Shown one piece after another: positions 25,779 through 36,446 of a stretch of 64,000 nt of DNA (the first letter of the stretch is position 1; every line of letters starts with the position of its first letter). Origin of the DNA: Enterococcus mundtii (GTDB lineage Bacteria > Bacillota > Bacilli > Lactobacillales > Enterococcaceae). The stretch spans positions 1,116,001 through 1,180,000 of the forward strand of contig NZ_AP019810.1 of NCBI RefSeq assembly GCF_013394305.1, written 5' to 3'. Below the pieces are notes generated by a model, which saw only the letters and a list, made by a program, of their open reading frames with translations, ran no database searches and was not told the DNA's origin. The position numbers were made by a program, and so were the translations under genes.

Positions 25779-25811
25779 GGCTAAAAACCTTAATCAATAA
25801 GGTTTTTAGCC
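25779..25811 (-). terminator. Terminator of rplJL
   Basis: GGCTAAAAACCTT and AAGGTTTTTAGCC form a perfect 13-bp stem with a T run on the minus strand. Confidence 0.9.
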
Positions 25812-25829
25812 AATCAAAAATCAATAAAA

Positions 25830-26198
25830 TTATTTAACTGTTACAGAAGCGCCAACTTCTTCAAGTTTAGCTTTTAATTCTTCAGCTTCTTCTTTAGAAA
25901 CGCCTTCTTTAACTGGTGCAGGAGCGCCATCAACTACAGCTTTAGCTTCTTTCAAGCCTAAGCCAGTTGCTTCACGAACTGCTTTGATAACTTTAACTTT
26001 TTGGTCTCCAGCTGCAGTTAATTCTACAGTGAATTCAGTTTGTTCTTCAGCAGCAGCACCGCCACCAGCAGCAACTGCAGCTACAGGAGCAGCAGCAGAT
26101 ACGCCAAATTCTTCTTCAATAGCTTTAACTAGGTCGTTAAGTTCTAGGATAGTTGCTTCTTTTAACTCAGCAACGATGTTTTCAATGTTCAATGCCAT
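25830..26198 (-). CDS. rplL: Ribosomal protein L7/L12
   Basis: 122 residues from ATG 26198 (GGAGG upstream). N-terminal dimerisation domain ([33 protein letters not shown]), Ala/Gly hinge and the factor-binding C-terminal domain (EKTEFTV-like, [26 protein letters not shown]). Forms the ribosomal stalk with L10. Last gene of the L10 operon, 58 bp after rplJ. Confidence 0.98.
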   Translation of the reverse strand: MALNIENIVAELKEATILELNDLVKAIEEEFGVSAAAPVAAVAAGGGAAAEEQTEFTVELTAAGDQKVKVIKAVREATGLGLKEAKAVVDGAPAPVKEGVSKEEAEELKAKLEEVGASVTVK

Positions 26199-26256
26199 TT
26201 TTGTTTCCTCCATTTTAAATGTTCTTTTTTTATTTATTGTTTATGCTATGCGGCGA

Positions 26257-26760
26257 TTAAGCTGCATCTCCATCTTCTTTGTCTGCGACTGCTTTGACAG
26301 CGTAAGCCACGTTGCGGACTGGCGCTTGTAGTACAGATAGCAACATAGATAGAAGTCCTTCGCGGTTTGGCAATTTTGCCAATGCTGTGATTTCTTCCAA
26401 TGTAGATACTTTACCTTCGATAATACCGCCTTTGATTTCTAATGCTTTTGCTTCTTTAGCAAATTCGTCCATGATTTTCGCTGGTGCTACTACATCTTCG
26501 TTACTGAATGCAACGGCTGTAGGGCCAGTGAAAACTTCGTCCATGCCTTCTAGGCCGGCTTTTTTCGCTGCACGTGAAAGGATTGAGTTTTTGATAACTT
26601 TCATTTCAACGTTAGCTTCACGAAGTTGTTTACGTAAGCGAGTTACTTCATCAACAGTTAATCCACGGTAGTCAACTACGACTACAGAAGCTGCTTCAGT
26701 AAATTTTGCACTTACTTCGTCAACGATTGCTGCTTTTTTTGCGATAATTGCTTCACTCAT
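26257..26760 (-). CDS. rplJ: Ribosomal protein L10
   Basis: 167 residues; [61 protein letters not shown] is the L10 N-terminal rRNA-binding domain, and the C-terminal helix binds L12 dimers. CAGGAGGTG precedes the start. L10-L12 autoregulates through the leader at 26941-27050, where an L10-type aptamer is followed by an intrinsic terminator. Confidence 0.98.
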   Translation of the reverse strand: MSEAIIAKKAAIVDEVSAKFTEAASVVVVDYRGLTVDEVTRLRKQLREANVEMKVIKNSILSRAAKKAGLEGMDEVFTGPTAVAFSNEDVVAPAKIMDEFAKEAKALEIKGGIIEGKVSTLEEITALAKLPNREGLLSMLLSVLQAPVRNVAYAVKAVADKEDGDAA

Positions 26761-26815
26761 TTTTGAGTTTCACCTCCTGAATTTTGATGGAAGAGTTTTT
26801 TACGACTGAATCGTT

Positions 26816-26935
26816 TGTTCATCATCTAATCACTGCGTTCTTAGTGATTCTACTCGCTTGCGCTCGAAAGGAGACTCCTTTCGCTCAACTCAATGAGTAT
26901 TGTTCATCATCTAATCTCTTCGTTCTTAGTGATTC
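26816..26935. repeat. Two 35-bp direct repeats between L10 attenuator and rplJ
   Basis: TGTTCATCATCTAATC...GTTCTTAGTGATTC occurs at 26816-26850 and 26901-26935 with about three mismatches. Each copy contains an AATCACT/AGTGATT type stem. Between them is a CGAAAGG-CCTTTCG palindrome (about 26865-26884). Confidence 0.8.
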
Positions 26936-26940
26936 ACAAC

Positions 26941-27050
26941 AAAAAACTCTATGCCACCGTAGACATAGAGGGACTATTGAATATATTCAATAAACGTCCT
27001 CGGTAGGAAATTAAGGCTACGCCACCTACTGTCTTCGGTACAAGTTAATT
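26941..27050 (-). promoter_or_regulatory. L10 leader with transcription attenuator
   Basis: On the minus strand the leader contains CCGAAGACAGTAGGTGG...CCTTAATTTCCTACCGAGGA, matching the conserved L10-leader core. It is followed by CTCTATG/CATAGAG and six T (26941-26970), an intrinsic terminator. The repeats at 26816-26935 lie between this and rplJ. Confidence 0.8.
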
Positions 27051-27063
27051 ATTAACCTCAACT

Positions 27064-27092
27064 AGCTTAGCACGCTAAACTAGTTGAGTCAA
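27064..27092 (-). promoter_or_regulatory. Promoter of the rplJL leader
   Basis: TTGACT (27087-27092), a 17-bp spacer and TAAGCT (27064-27069) on the minus strand, embedded in a CTCAACTAG/CTAGTTGAG palindrome that could also end the rplKA transcript. Confidence 0.6.
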
Positions 27093-27135
27093 GAATTATT
27101 TTTCAGTTGGATCAATCAACGTTCTAATCGTTGGA

Positions 27136-27825
27136 TTAGAAAGAAGCTTGGTCTACATGGATACCAGGTCCAAATGTTGTTGTTACAGTAATGTTTTTCA
27201 TGTATTGACCTTTAGCTGCAGATGGTTTAGCTTTCACTAATACATCATGGATCGCAGCAAAGTTTTCAACTAATTTTTCGTTGTCGAAAGAAACTTTACC
27301 GATTGGTACGTGGATGTTTCCAGCTTTGTCAACGCGGTAAGTTACTTTACCAGCTTTTACTTCGTTGATTGCTTTTGTTACGTCCATTGTTACAGTACCA
27401 GTTTTAGGGTTTGGCATTAAGCCTTTAGGTCCTAATACACGTCCTAGACGACCAACAGTAGCCATCATGTCAGGTGTTGCAACAACTACGTCAAAGTCAA
27501 ACCATCCGTTTTGGATTTTTTGAACCATGTCGTCGTCACCAACGAAGTCTGCACCAGCTGCTTCAGCTTCTTTTGCTTTGTCTCCTTTAGCAAATACTAA
27601 AACAGTTTGTGTTTTACCAGTTCCGTTTGGTAATACAACAGCTCCACGAATTTGTTGGTCTGCTTTTTTAGGGTCTACGTTTAGACGGTATGCAACTTCA
27701 ACTGTTGCATCAAATTTTGCAATGTTTGTTTCTTTCGCTAATGCTACTGCTTCAGCGACAGAATAAACTTTACTTGAATCCACTTTTTTCAATGCTTCTT
27801 GCATTTTTTTGCTCTTTTTAGCCAT
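27136..27825 (-). CDS. rplA: Ribosomal protein L1
   Basis: 229 residues, full length. [32 protein letters not shown] at the N-terminus and [27 protein letters not shown], the L1 signature, are present. Binds 23S rRNA at the L1 stalk and usually represses the L11-L1 operon. GGAGG ribosome site; 101 bp after rplK. Confidence 0.98.
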   Translation of the reverse strand: MAKKSKKMQEALKKVDSSKVYSVAEAVALAKETNIAKFDATVEVAYRLNVDPKKADQQIRGAVVLPNGTGKTQTVLVFAKGDKAKEAEAAGADFVGDDDMVQKIQNGWFDFDVVVATPDMMATVGRLGRVLGPKGLMPNPKTGTVTMDVTKAINEVKAGKVTYRVDKAGNIHVPIGKVSFDNEKLVENFAAIHDVLVKAKPSAAKGQYMKNITVTTTFGPGIHVDQASF

Positions 27826-27926
27826 TTTGGTTCCTCCTTGATTGTGGTTATAACGGTTGTACCTCCCACGTGTCCTATACCTTTCAATACAGGGCCAACT
27901 GAGAAGCTACTTTCTTAGGGTGTAGA

Positions 27927-28349
27927 TTATTCTACAGTGATCCCCATGCTTCGTGCAGTTCCTTCAACCATGCGCATTGCTGCTTCAACGTTAGCTGCGT
28001 TTAGGTCTTCCATTTTTAATTCAGCGATTTCTTTTACTTGATCGCTAGAAACTTTAGCAACTTTATTTTTGTTTGGTTCGCCTGAACCTTTTTCGATTTT
28101 CGCTGCTTTTTTCAATAATACTGCAGCTGGTGGTGTTTTTGTAACGAATGTGAATGAACGGTCTTCGTATACAGAAATCACAACTGGAATGATCAAACCT
28201 GCTTGATCAGCTGTACGAGCATTGAATTCTTTTGTGAATCCCATGATATTGATACCCGCTTGACCTAGTGCAGGACCTACTGGGGGAGCTGGAGTTGCTT
28301 TACCTGCAGGAATTTGCAATTTAACGATTTTTTCTACTTTCTTTGCCAC
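27927..28349 (-). CDS. rplK: Ribosomal protein L11
   Basis: 140 residues; [36 protein letters not shown] and the C-terminal [20 protein letters not shown] are standard L11. Component of the GTPase-associated centre. AAGGAGGT precedes the ATG. First gene of rplK-rplA. A CTCCCACGT motif (plus strand) recurs upstream of both rplK and rplA, probably in leader structures. Confidence 0.98.
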   Translation of the reverse strand: MAKKVEKIVKLQIPAGKATPAPPVGPALGQAGINIMGFTKEFNARTADQAGLIIPVVISVYEDRSFTFVTKTPPAAVLLKKAAKIEKGSGEPNKNKVAKVSSDQVKEIAELKMEDLNAANVEAAMRMVEGTARSMGITVE

Positions 28350-28472
28350 GAGACATACCTCCTTAAGTCCGTGATGTGGTTAATTGGAGATGCATATTTC
28401 TCCTCCCACGTATTGTCAGTTGATCTTAAAACCAATTGACATATCATGTACATAACGAATGCACACTGATAC

Positions 28473-28500
28473 AGTATAGCAAATTTTTCTCTTTTTTCAA
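28473..28500 (-). promoter_or_regulatory. rplK promoter
   Basis: TTGAAA (28495-28500), 16-bp spacer, TATACT (28473-28478) on the minus strand; leaves a leader of about 115 nt. The 28501-28669 part carries the divergent serine dehydratase promoter region. Confidence 0.7.
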
Positions 28501-28669
28501 CAATTTTTTCTGATTATTTTCACCTTTATCCAAAAAAAAGCTAAATATCTGGTTAAAACGTGAAGAAATCTCTTTATAAATCGCTTATTTATGCTAAACT
28601 TACGCCTGTATGAACCTAATACATATTATATATAACAAATAAGTTCTTCTATTCTAATGAGGTGAAATA

Positions 28670-29338
28670 ATGAAAGATCTAAAATACAGAAGTGTATTTG
28701 ATATTATTGGTCCTGTCATGATTGGACCGAGCAGTTCGCATACTGCTGGAGCAGCAAGAATCGGAAAGATCGTCCGTAGTATTTTTGGTGATCAACCAGA
28801 TTCTGTTGACATCTACCTATATGAGTCTTTTGCCAAAACCTATCGTGGACATGGTACTGATATTGCCTTAGTTGGAGGATTATTAGGCATGGAACCTGAT
28901 GATTCTCGTTTAGCAGATTCGTTAAGGTTGGCTCATGAAGCAGGTATGGAAGTATTATTCGTACCTAAAAGTGAAAAAGCCGATCATCCTAATTCCGTCA
29001 AAATGTTGTTGAAAAAAGGCAGTCGAAAGCTTTCGGTTACAGGCATCTCAATTGGTGGGGGTAACATCCAGATTTCTGAATTGAACGGCTTCAAGATTTC
29101 ATTAAGCATGGGAACACCAACCTTGATCATCGTCCACCAAGACGTTCCTGGCATGATTGCTAAAGTCACCAATATTCTTTCAGAAACCAACACCAATATC
29201 GGTACAATGACAGTTACTCGTGAGTCAAAAGGCGAAAATGCCATTATGATCATGGAAGTGGACGATCCTCAAGTAGAAGATACCGTAAAAAAACTAAAAC
29301 AGTTACCAAATATTGACAGTGTCAATTATTTCGAGTAA
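28670..29338 (+). CDS. sdaAB: L-serine dehydratase, beta subunit
   Basis: 222 residues. The N-terminal domain contains FDIIGPVMIGPSSSHTAGAARIG, the SDH beta hallmark, and the C-terminal 75 residues form an ACT domain (LIIVHQDVPGMIAKVTNILSETNTNIGTMTVTR). With the alpha subunit it deaminates L-serine to pyruvate using a 4Fe-4S cluster. GAGGTG ribosome site; 15 bp before the alpha gene. Confidence 0.96.
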   Translation: MKDLKYRSVFDIIGPVMIGPSSSHTAGAARIGKIVRSIFGDQPDSVDIYLYESFAKTYRGHGTDIALVGGLLGMEPDDSRLADSLRLAHEAGMEVLFVPKSEKADHPNSVKMLLKKGSRKLSVTGISIGGGNIQISELNGFKISLSMGTPTLIIVHQDVPGMIAKVTNILSETNTNIGTMTVTRESKGENAIMIMEVDDPQVEDTVKKLKQLPNIDSVNYFE

Positions 29339-29353
29339 AGGAGCAGACGAGGT

Positions 29354-30226
29354 ATGTTTTTATCAATTGAAGAATTAGTCCAACAAGCACAAGACTACCC
29401 TAGCGTTGCCGAATTGATGATCGCAGTTGAGATGGAGATGAGCGGTCGTTCTCGTGAGCAGATCATCAAGATCATGGAAAAGAATCTACTCGTGATGGAA
29501 CAATCTATCGCAGAAGGAAATGCCGGCGTAACTTCTGTCACAGGAATTACTGGCGGCGATGCCAAAAAGATGGACAACTATCTTTCTAACGCTGATTTTC
29601 TTAGTGGCGAAACAATCTTGACCGCGGTTCGTAATGCGATTGCTGTGAACGAAGTCAATGCCAAAATGGGATTGATCTGCGCAACGCCTACTGCGGGCAG
29701 CGCAGGAGTTGTCCCAGGTGTCTTGATGGCCGTACGTGATCGTTTGCAATTAACCCATGAACAACAACTCGACTTCTTATTTACAGCTGGCGCTTTTGGC
29801 TTGGTCATTGCAAACAACGCATCAATCAGCGGGGCTGAAGGTGGCTGTCAGGCAGAAGTTGGATCGGCGAGTGCGATGGCTTCGGCTGCCTTGGTTTGTG
29901 CGAAAAACGGCACAGCTCACCAAGCCGCCCAAGCGGTGGCAATCACGCTTAAAAATATGATGGGTTTGATCTGCGATCCTGTAGCTGGTCTCGTCGAAGT
30001 CCCTTGCGTTAAAAGAAATGCTTTAGGTTCGTCACAAGCATTCATCTCAGCTGATATGGCTTTAGCTGGCATCGAAAGCGTGATCCCACCTGATGAAGTA
30101 GTCGCTGCCATGTACCAAGTGGGCAGACAAATGCCTTCGATTTTCAAAGAAACAGCAGAAGGCGGACTTGCAGTGACACCTACCGCGAAACGACTAACGA
30201 AAGAAATCTTAGAAAAACAATCATAG
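29354..30226 (+). CDS. sdaAA: L-serine dehydratase, alpha subunit
   Basis: 290 residues. Fe-S ligands are visible as Cys in GGCQAEVG, GLICDPVAGLVEVPC and the N-terminal GLICATPTAGSAG region; the family TGGDAKKMDNYL (SGGD-type) segment is present. Two-subunit iron-dependent form typical of Gram-positive bacteria. Supplies pyruvate from serine. Confidence 0.96.
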   Translation: MFLSIEELVQQAQDYPSVAELMIAVEMEMSGRSREQIIKIMEKNLLVMEQSIAEGNAGVTSVTGITGGDAKKMDNYLSNADFLSGETILTAVRNAIAVNEVNAKMGLICATPTAGSAGVVPGVLMAVRDRLQLTHEQQLDFLFTAGAFGLVIANNASISGAEGGCQAEVGSASAMASAALVCAKNGTAHQAAQAVAITLKNMMGLICDPVAGLVEVPCVKRNALGSSQAFISADMALAGIESVIPPDEVVAAMYQVGRQMPSIFKETAEGGLAVTPTAKRLTKEILEKQS

Positions 30227-30289
30227 TTACTTCTTATATCAAAAGCTGAATCAGACAATGCACAAAAATTCGTTATCGCCAAAGATATG

Positions 30290-30331
30290 CCGAATAACCA
30301 TGGCAGCAAATTTGCTGCCATGGTTATTCGG
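30290..30331. terminator. Bidirectional terminator, perfect 42-bp palindrome
   Basis: CCGAATAACCATGGCAGCAAA is followed immediately by its exact reverse complement, between convergent sdaAA and the amidohydrolase gene. Confidence 0.85.
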
Positions 30332-30339
30332 TTTGTTTC

Positions 30340-31650
30340 TTACATCCTCTGCTTTACTTCAAACACAAATTGCCCCATTTGTTCATAGAGATCCGCTTTG
30401 ATTTGTTTAAAATCATGATGGACTAACTGATGATCACGTACGAGTTGTCTGCCATCCACCCATACATGGGCCACATTGGAAGCATTCGCTGAATAAACTA
30501 AGGCAGAATATGGATCAAAAATCGGAAACATATTCACAGACTGCGTCTCAACTACAATAAAATCTGCCTTGTTCCCTACAACAAGCTGACCAGTCTCTTT
30601 AAAATCTAACAATTCCGCCCCACCTCTAGTGGCTAAACGGACAATTTCCTTCGCTGGGAAAAGCGCACGATCTTTTTCAAAGGTTTTATGGAAATTGGCA
30701 AAGAGCTTCATTTGTGCAAAGAGGTCTAAAGTGTTGCCACTACTTGGACCGTCTGTACCTAACCCGACAGTTAACCCTGCAGACAGCATGGCTTTAACTG
30801 GTGCTATACCTTTCGCTGATTTTGTGTTCGCGCCGATACAGTGCGCAATTCCGACTTGCTCTCCTGCTGTAGCGACCAAGGCAATATCTGCTTCTGTCAT
30901 ATGGATACAATGGGCCATGATCAACGGTCTGTTCATAAAACCTAAGTCTTTTAATAACTCGAATGGCGTTTGTTGATACTGCTTCACTAATTCCTGCATT
31001 TCATAGTCCATTTCTGCCACATGCAAGGTGATCGGCACATCGAATCGTTCACTCAATTCAACTGTTCGCTTCAGCCCTTCATAGGTATTGGTATTCGGCG
31101 CATGAGGAGCCAACGCAGGCGTAATCAATGGATGATCTTTCCACTTTGGCAGGAATGTCTCACAATAAGTCAAGCCGCCAGAAGGCTCTACATTATCACA
31201 CACAGGCATATCAATGATCGTTTCACCAAGAATCGCACGAATCTTAAACTGATCACATACTTGCGCGACTTGATCTTCAAAATAATACATGTCACAAAAA
31301 GCTGTCACACCACTAAGCAACATTTCACTAATTGCATATGCTGTACTTGCTGCCACTAGCTCTGGCGTCATGAACGCTTCTAATGGAAATAAGAACCGTC
31401 GTAACCGATCTGGCACATCGTCTCCTAAAGATCGAAAAGGAATCATCCCAGCATGGGTATGTGTATTCACAAAACCTGGCAACAAGATGCCGCCTGCTCC
31501 ATCGATGACTTCCTCCGCAGAAGCTATCCCTTCCTGCCATTCTCCTATCTCAATGATACGATTTTCTTCAATCCGTACATACCCGTTTTTGTATTCAGTC
31601 AGTTGATCATCCATCGTTAGAACGTGGACATTTTTTATCAGTGTACTCAT
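30340..31650 (-). CDS. Amidohydrolase, MtaD/SsnA-like nucleobase or nucleoside deaminase
   Basis: 436 residues with the metal-dependent amidohydrolase fold: [13 protein letters not shown] (metal His pair), [15 protein letters not shown] (substrate/metal His), [12 protein letters not shown] and [16 protein letters not shown] (metal Asp). This ordering matches 5-methylthioadenosine/S-adenosylhomocysteine deaminases and related chlorohydrolases. Its ATG overlaps the adenine deaminase stop (ATGA), so the pair is co-translated and a purine-derivative substrate is likely. Exact substrate unknown. Confidence 0.87.
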   Translation of the reverse strand: MSTLIKNVHVLTMDDQLTEYKNGYVRIEENRIIEIGEWQEGIASAEEVIDGAGGILLPGFVNTHTHAGMIPFRSLGDDVPDRLRRFLFPLEAFMTPELVAASTAYAISEMLLSGVTAFCDMYYFEDQVAQVCDQFKIRAILGETIIDMPVCDNVEPSGGLTYCETFLPKWKDHPLITPALAPHAPNTNTYEGLKRTVELSERFDVPITLHVAEMDYEMQELVKQYQQTPFELLKDLGFMNRPLIMAHCIHMTEADIALVATAGEQVGIAHCIGANTKSAKGIAPVKAMLSAGLTVGLGTDGPSSGNTLDLFAQMKLFANFHKTFEKDRALFPAKEIVRLATRGGAELLDFKETGQLVVGNKADFIVVETQSVNMFPIFDPYSALVYSANASNVAHVWVDGRQLVRDHQLVHHDFKQIKADLYEQMGQFVFEVKQRM

Positions 31651-33371
31651 AACAAAACACCATCACTTGGAAAAACCAGCGGATAAAATTCCTGTGTTTT
31701 CGTATTCATCATTCCTTTATCTGTCATTTTGATTGCAGGTGAAACTGGTAGTGACAACGTAGAAAACGACATGATCTCATTCATGTTTTTATAGCCTAGA
31801 TTTTGCATTTCTCTACGCACAGTTTTTAAGTCTTGGCCTAACTCTTCAATTGGCGCTTGTGAAACGATCCCGCCAATCGGTAGCGGGCAAGTTGCTGTTA
31901 ATTTGCCCTCTTTAACTACCACATAGCCACCTTGTAATTCCAACAATTTTTGCTGAGCCAGCAGAATGTCTTGGCAGTTATTCCCCATCACCATCACGTT
32001 ATGATGATCATGCGCCCAAGTCGTCGCAATACTTCCTGGTTTTGAAATGGGTTCTTCCATCAAAGCATACGCCACATTGCCATTCTTTCCATAACGTTCC
32101 ATCACGAGCAATAAGGCGCAATCTGAATTTTCCCAATCGAGGTACCCATCTTTCACCGGAATTTTCTTCGTGATCCGTTCTGTAAATGTACCAACCTCAT
32201 GTTTACGAATAACATTACAACGAACACTTGCCAAATCCGTTTTGACTGGCAACCTTAGATCGTCTAAAGAAAGCTTTTTACAATGGACCGTTTGACTGTA
32301 TGAAGTAGGAAATTGTTCGATTTTTTCTGGATAAGTGATCGCCTTACCTTGCCTGTAGACTTCTTTGCCCGATTTAAAGACCGCAGAAATAGCGAATGTG
32401 GATAAATCATCTAACAAAATAAAATCAGCCATTCGTCCAGGTCCAATCAATCCACGATCATTCAAACCCATTCTACGTGCAGGCGTATAAGTCGTCATAT
32501 AGATTGCTTGTTCGATCGGCACCCCCGCCTCTACTGCCTTTTTCAAATTTTCATTTAAGTGACCAGTGAGTAAATCGTCTGCCATCACATCATCAGTGAT
32601 GAGACAAGCATAGTCATAATATTCATTTTCTGTGATCACCGCCATATTTTCCGGTGTGATCGACTTGTTTTGGAATTGGATGAACATGCCGTTCTCAATT
32701 TTTTCTGCTAAGGATTCCGGAAACTGATGCGTATGATCAGAAGAAATCCCGCTATACATAAATGCTGCCAATTCTTCTTCGTAAATTTTAGGACAATGTC
32801 CTTCTAACGGCATGGTCGGACGTTTTTCTTTACATAGGTCAATAATTTGGCGAATCAGCGAAGTTGGTTCATGGGCAATGCCGTGAAAATTCATGGCTTC
32901 GCCTAAACAAATCACTTTTGGATTGTCTAACAACTTTTCTGTTTCAGCTAACCCAATGATGCCACCGGTAGTTTCTAGTTCAGGTGTAGTGGAAGGAACG
33001 GACGATGGGATTGCATGGAAAATATCTAATTCCGTTTCTGCAGCCATAAATTCAGTCAACCCTTCAAGCCCAAAAACATTTGCCATCTCATGCGCATCCG
33101 CAATCACTGTAGTCACACCAAATGGTAAAACGGCCTTTGAAAAAATACTTGGCGTAGTCATTGAACTCTCAATGTGCATGTGGCTGTCAATCAAGCCAGG
33201 AATCATGTATTTCCCTCGGCCATCAATTTCTTGAAGGATCTCCAAGTGACTCAGATCCTTTGTTGTGATGTAATAAAATTTTTCACCGCTGACTGTGACA
33301 TGTTTCTTCTCAAAACATTGTTTGGCTGTGTTATACACTTGTGCATCTCTAATCAGTAAGTCAATCTTCAC
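31647..33371 (-). CDS. ade: Adenine deaminase
   Basis: 574 residues, starting at GTG 33371 with GAGGGAAAAAT upstream. Two-metal amidohydrolase: [42 protein letters not shown] and SGISSDHTH segments, with the family's C-terminal half ([45 protein letters not shown]). Converts adenine to hypoxanthine and ammonia. Sits downstream of an ABC transporter in one predicted operon controlled by a PurBox promoter. Confidence 0.96.
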   Translation of the reverse strand: MKIDLLIRDAQVYNTAKQCFEKKHVTVSGEKFYYITTKDLSHLEILQEIDGRGKYMIPGLIDSHMHIESSMTTPSIFSKAVLPFGVTTVIADAHEMANVFGLEGLTEFMAAETELDIFHAIPSSVPSTTPELETTGGIIGLAETEKLLDNPKVICLGEAMNFHGIAHEPTSLIRQIIDLCKEKRPTMPLEGHCPKIYEEELAAFMYSGISSDHTHQFPESLAEKIENGMFIQFQNKSITPENMAVITENEYYDYACLITDDVMADDLLTGHLNENLKKAVEAGVPIEQAIYMTTYTPARRMGLNDRGLIGPGRMADFILLDDLSTFAISAVFKSGKEVYRQGKAITYPEKIEQFPTSYSQTVHCKKLSLDDLRLPVKTDLASVRCNVIRKHEVGTFTERITKKIPVKDGYLDWENSDCALLLVMERYGKNGNVAYALMEEPISKPGSIATTWAHDHHNVMVMGNNCQDILLAQQKLLELQGGYVVVKEGKLTATCPLPIGGIVSQAPIEELGQDLKTVRREMQNLGYKNMNEIMSFSTLSLPVSPAIKMTDKGMMNTKTQEFYPLVFPSDGVLL

Positions 33372-33480
33372 ATTTTTCCCTCACTTTTATTGTCCTTAGA
33401 CAAGAATAGGGGGCTGTGCGCTTCCGACACAACCACCCCAATGTTTATTTTTTCAATGATTTCCCGTTATAGGAAAATGT

Positions 33481-34542
33481 TTATTGGTTGATCAAACGAT
33501 TCCAACGATCGATCCAGTCAGTCATTTGACTATTCACGAAATCAAAGTCAATATTTTTTGCGCGATCAGCAACTGCCCCATACGTCATATTACCAGCTTC
33601 TTCTTCACTCAACTCCACTTTATCATTCGTCGGTGCTTCATTTAATGAAAGTGCCTTTGTTTTTTGTGATTCTTCGCTAATTCTATAGTTGATGAATGAG
33701 TAAGCCAATTCTTTATTCGCTGCTTCTTTTGGAATATTGATCGTGTTGTAGTTCGCATATGTGCCACTTTCTGGTACAACATACTCGATCGTATCAGAAT
33801 CTCCTTTGACGATATCATAAGCAAAATCCATCACGATCGCTGCTTCGATTTCTCCTGCTTGGAACATGTTTGCTAAGTCAGAAGATCTTGCATAGGTCTT
33901 AACGATATTTGGTTTCAATTCTTCTAAGGCTTCAAATGCTGCCTCACCATTGTCATCTTCAATCGCTACACCCGCATGATCACTTGCAATATACATCATC
34001 AAAGGACCGGCAGTCGTAGTAATTTCCGGGATCGAGATTTTTCCTTCTAATGCTGAATCCCAAAGATCTGACCAGCTAGTAATTTCTTTTCCAACTTTTT
34101 CTCTGTCGTAAACGATACCTACACTGTTTACAGCAATCGGAACACCCGCACCACTATCAAAGACTTCCTTCGCTCCTTCAGTTAAGTCCGCTAAATTCGG
34201 GATTTTTGATTCATCTAGTTTTTCAAATAATTCTTGAGAAGCGCCATCCGCTGAGTTCGCTTGCGCTAACTCAATCACGTCGATTCCTCTAGGATTACTG
34301 ATTAATTTGTTGAAGCGATCGCCACTGTTCCCTAGATCCATTGTGATCTTCGCATCGAATTCTTTTTCAAAAGGATCCATTACATCGCTTTTCACGATAT
34401 CTTCACTTAAACCAAATGTTGATACAACTAGATCTTTTGACTCTTTCGCTTCGGATGAATTAGTTTCAGATCCTCCACCGCAAGCTGTCAATACAAACAT
34501 ACTCGCTAAAACTACTGAACTTACTAGAAAGCCTTTTTTCAC
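33481..34542 (-). CDS. ABC transporter substrate-binding lipoprotein (PotD-like)
   Basis: 353 residues from GTG 34542 (GGGGAAAA upstream). Lipoprotein signal MKKGFLVSSVVLASMFVLTACGGGS with the lipobox Cys, then a type-II periplasmic-binding fold (LVVSTFGLSEDIVKSDVMDPFEKEFDAKITMDLG). Related to spermidine/putrescine and iron(III) binders, but context with two deaminases suggests a nitrogenous base or nucleoside analogue. The 109-bp gap to ade contains a GGGGTGGTTGTG/CACAGCCCCC hairpin that may adjust downstream expression. Confidence 0.88.
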   Translation of the reverse strand: MKKGFLVSSVVLASMFVLTACGGGSETNSSEAKESKDLVVSTFGLSEDIVKSDVMDPFEKEFDAKITMDLGNSGDRFNKLISNPRGIDVIELAQANSADGASQELFEKLDESKIPNLADLTEGAKEVFDSGAGVPIAVNSVGIVYDREKVGKEITSWSDLWDSALEGKISIPEITTTAGPLMMYIASDHAGVAIEDDNGEAAFEALEELKPNIVKTYARSSDLANMFQAGEIEAAIVMDFAYDIVKGDSDTIEYVVPESGTYANYNTINIPKEAANKELAYSFINYRISEESQKTKALSLNEAPTNDKVELSEEEAGNMTYGAVADRAKNIDFDFVNSQMTDWIDRWNRLINQ

Positions 34543-34564
34543 TGATTTTTCCCCTTTTCTTTGC

Positions 34565-35605
34565 TTATTTATCTTCCAAAAGAACGATTTTATCTTTTGG
34601 GAAATGCAGGTTGATTTGATCCCCTGCTTGGTAAATTTGTTTATCCGTACCGTTTACTAAGAACTTACCTAAAGCCGTTGTCACTTCATACTGGTAACTT
34701 TTCCCTAAAAATGTTCTGACTTTCACTTCACCTTTTACAACGTTATGTGTCGCATCAGAGGCAATCTCGATATCTTCGGGACGGATCGTCGCTACTAATC
34801 GTTCTGCTATCGGTTGCTCATAAGGTGTCTCAATGACATTCCCTGCTGCTTGATAGCGGATGCCTTCGATTGGTTCAACTGGAAAGAAATTTTCAAAACC
34901 GATAAAATGTGCAACAAAACGAGTTTTGGGATGCCGATAGATTGTTTCCGGTGTATCATATTGCTCGATAACGCCATTATTCATGACCGCGACTTTATCC
35001 GAGATCGAAAAGCATTCTTCTTGATCGTGGGTCACAAAAACTGTTGTGATACCAAGTTGTTGTTGAATACGTTTGATCTCGATCCGCATTTGGACACGTA
35101 GTTTAGCGTCTAAATTACTTAATGGTTCGTCTAAGAGTAGTAACTTAGGTTCAATAACCAATGCTCGAGCCAATGCCACTCGTTGACGTTGCCCACCTGA
35201 TAGTTGTTTCGGGTAACGATCACCCAACTGTTCTAAGCCACAGATTGCTAACATATCTGCTACTTTCTTGGCGATATCCGCTTTATTTTCTTTACGCAAT
35301 TTCAAACCGAAAGCAACATTCTCAGCAATCGTTAGATGAGGAAACAACGCATAGCTCTGAAATACCATACCAAAATTACGTTTATGCACAGGAACTTTCA
35401 CTAATTCTTGATTTTCCAGAACAAAAGAGCCCTCATTCGGCGAAATCAATCCAGCAATCACACGTAGCGTCGTTGTTTTACCGCAACCACTGGGGCCTAA
35501 TAAAGAAACTAGCTCTCCTTTTTCCATTGAAATAGACAAATCTTCTAATATATTTTGTTTTCCGTCATAACTCACACGGATATTGTTCAAATTTACAAAA
35601 CTCAC
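34565..35605 (-). CDS. ABC transporter ATP-binding protein (PotA-like)
   Basis: About 346 residues from GTG 35605, preceded by GAGGGGGAGAAC, the same leader as the first permease gene. Walker A GPSGCGKTT, signature LSGGQRQRVALARAL, Walker B LLLLDEPLSNLD and H-loop VFVTHDQEE; C-terminal TOBE-type beta domain (about 240-345). Energises import with the two permeases. Confidence 0.93.
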   Translation of the reverse strand: MSFVNLNNIRVSYDGKQNILEDLSISMEKGELVSLLGPSGCGKTTTLRVIAGLISPNEGSFVLENQELVKVPVHKRNFGMVFQSYALFPHLTIAENVAFGLKLRKENKADIAKKVADMLAICGLEQLGDRYPKQLSGGQRQRVALARALVIEPKLLLLDEPLSNLDAKLRVQMRIEIKRIQQQLGITTVFVTHDQEECFSISDKVAVMNNGVIEQYDTPETIYRHPKTRFVAHFIGFENFFPVEPIEGIRYQAAGNVIETPYEQPIAERLVATIRPEDIEIASDATHNVVKGEVKVRTFLGKSYQYEVTTALGKFLVNGTDKQIYQAGDQINLHFPKDKIVLLEDK

Positions 35606-35666
35606 GGTTCTCCCCCTCATAGTTTCCAGTCATTCTCAAGTACGGTTCGATTTCTTCACTCAATAG

Positions 35667-36446
35667 TTAAGCGATTGAAGCCAATCCTAACGTTTTCTCA
35701 ATAATAAACATCAAGAAAACGGTTAATACCATGATCATTACTGAAATCGCCGACACAGTCGGGTCATACGTATATTCAATGTAGCTCAACAATGAAGTGG
35801 GCAACATCGTTACTCCTGGTCCAGATAAAAACATTGAAACTGGTACATTATTGAATGAGTTGACAAAAGCCAGCATAAACGCCGCAAATATTCCAGAAGA
35901 AACATTTGGTAAGACGACTTGCATAAAAGCGCGGGTTTTGGTACAACCCAACGTCCAGGCAACTTCTTCAATCGAAAAATCTAATTGCTCCATGCTTGAA
36001 CCTACGACGCGAATGATATACGGTAGGCTGATCAAAAAATGACCAATCAATAAAGCTTGGATCACCGGCAAGTTAAACTTGATCACAATGTATTGGAACA
36101 AGGAATAGCCGACAACGATACCCGGAATCATCGTTGGTGACAAAAAGAAATTTTTAAAAAGCTGTTTACTCTTCATGTGGTAACGAGAAAGTGCGTAAGA
36201 AGTCGGCACGCCTACTAATAAAGCTAACAGAGTAGCCCCTACGCCAATACTTAAACTCAATTTAAAGCTATTCATAAATGTTTCAGAACTTAGTGCTTTC
36301 TTGTACCATTCTAATGAGAATCCATCAATCGGAAATTGTATCGTCGATGATTGTCCAAAAGACGTTACAACAATAATCACTAATGGTAAAAACAAAAACG
36401 CAAAAACTAATACTGCGATGATCGTCATCCCTTTTTGCTTACGCAT
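35667..36446 (-). CDS. ABC transporter permease (PotC-like)
   Basis: 259 residues, six membrane helices, with the EAA-type loop SMEQLDFSIEEVAWTLGCTKTRAFMQVVLPNVSSGIFAA. GGAGGG ribosome site. Overlaps the upstream permease gene by 8 bp, indicating coupling. Confidence 0.9.
   Translation of the reverse strand: MRKQKGMTIIAVLVFAFLFLPLVIIVVTSFGQSSTIQFPIDGFSLEWYKKALSSETFMNSFKLSLSIGVGATLLALLVGVPTSYALSRYHMKSKQLFKNFFLSPTMIPGIVVGYSLFQYIVIKFNLPVIQALLIGHFLISLPYIIRVVGSSMEQLDFSIEEVAWTLGCTKTRAFMQVVLPNVSSGIFAAFMLAFVNSFNNVPVSMFLSGPGVTMLPTSLLSYIEYTYDPTVSAISVMIMVLTVFLMFIIEKTLGLASIA

Noticed and set aside
28350-28669. Riboswitch or T-box ahead of the serine dehydratase genes
   Set aside because: No T-box consensus or known aptamer core is visible, only promoter-like elements.
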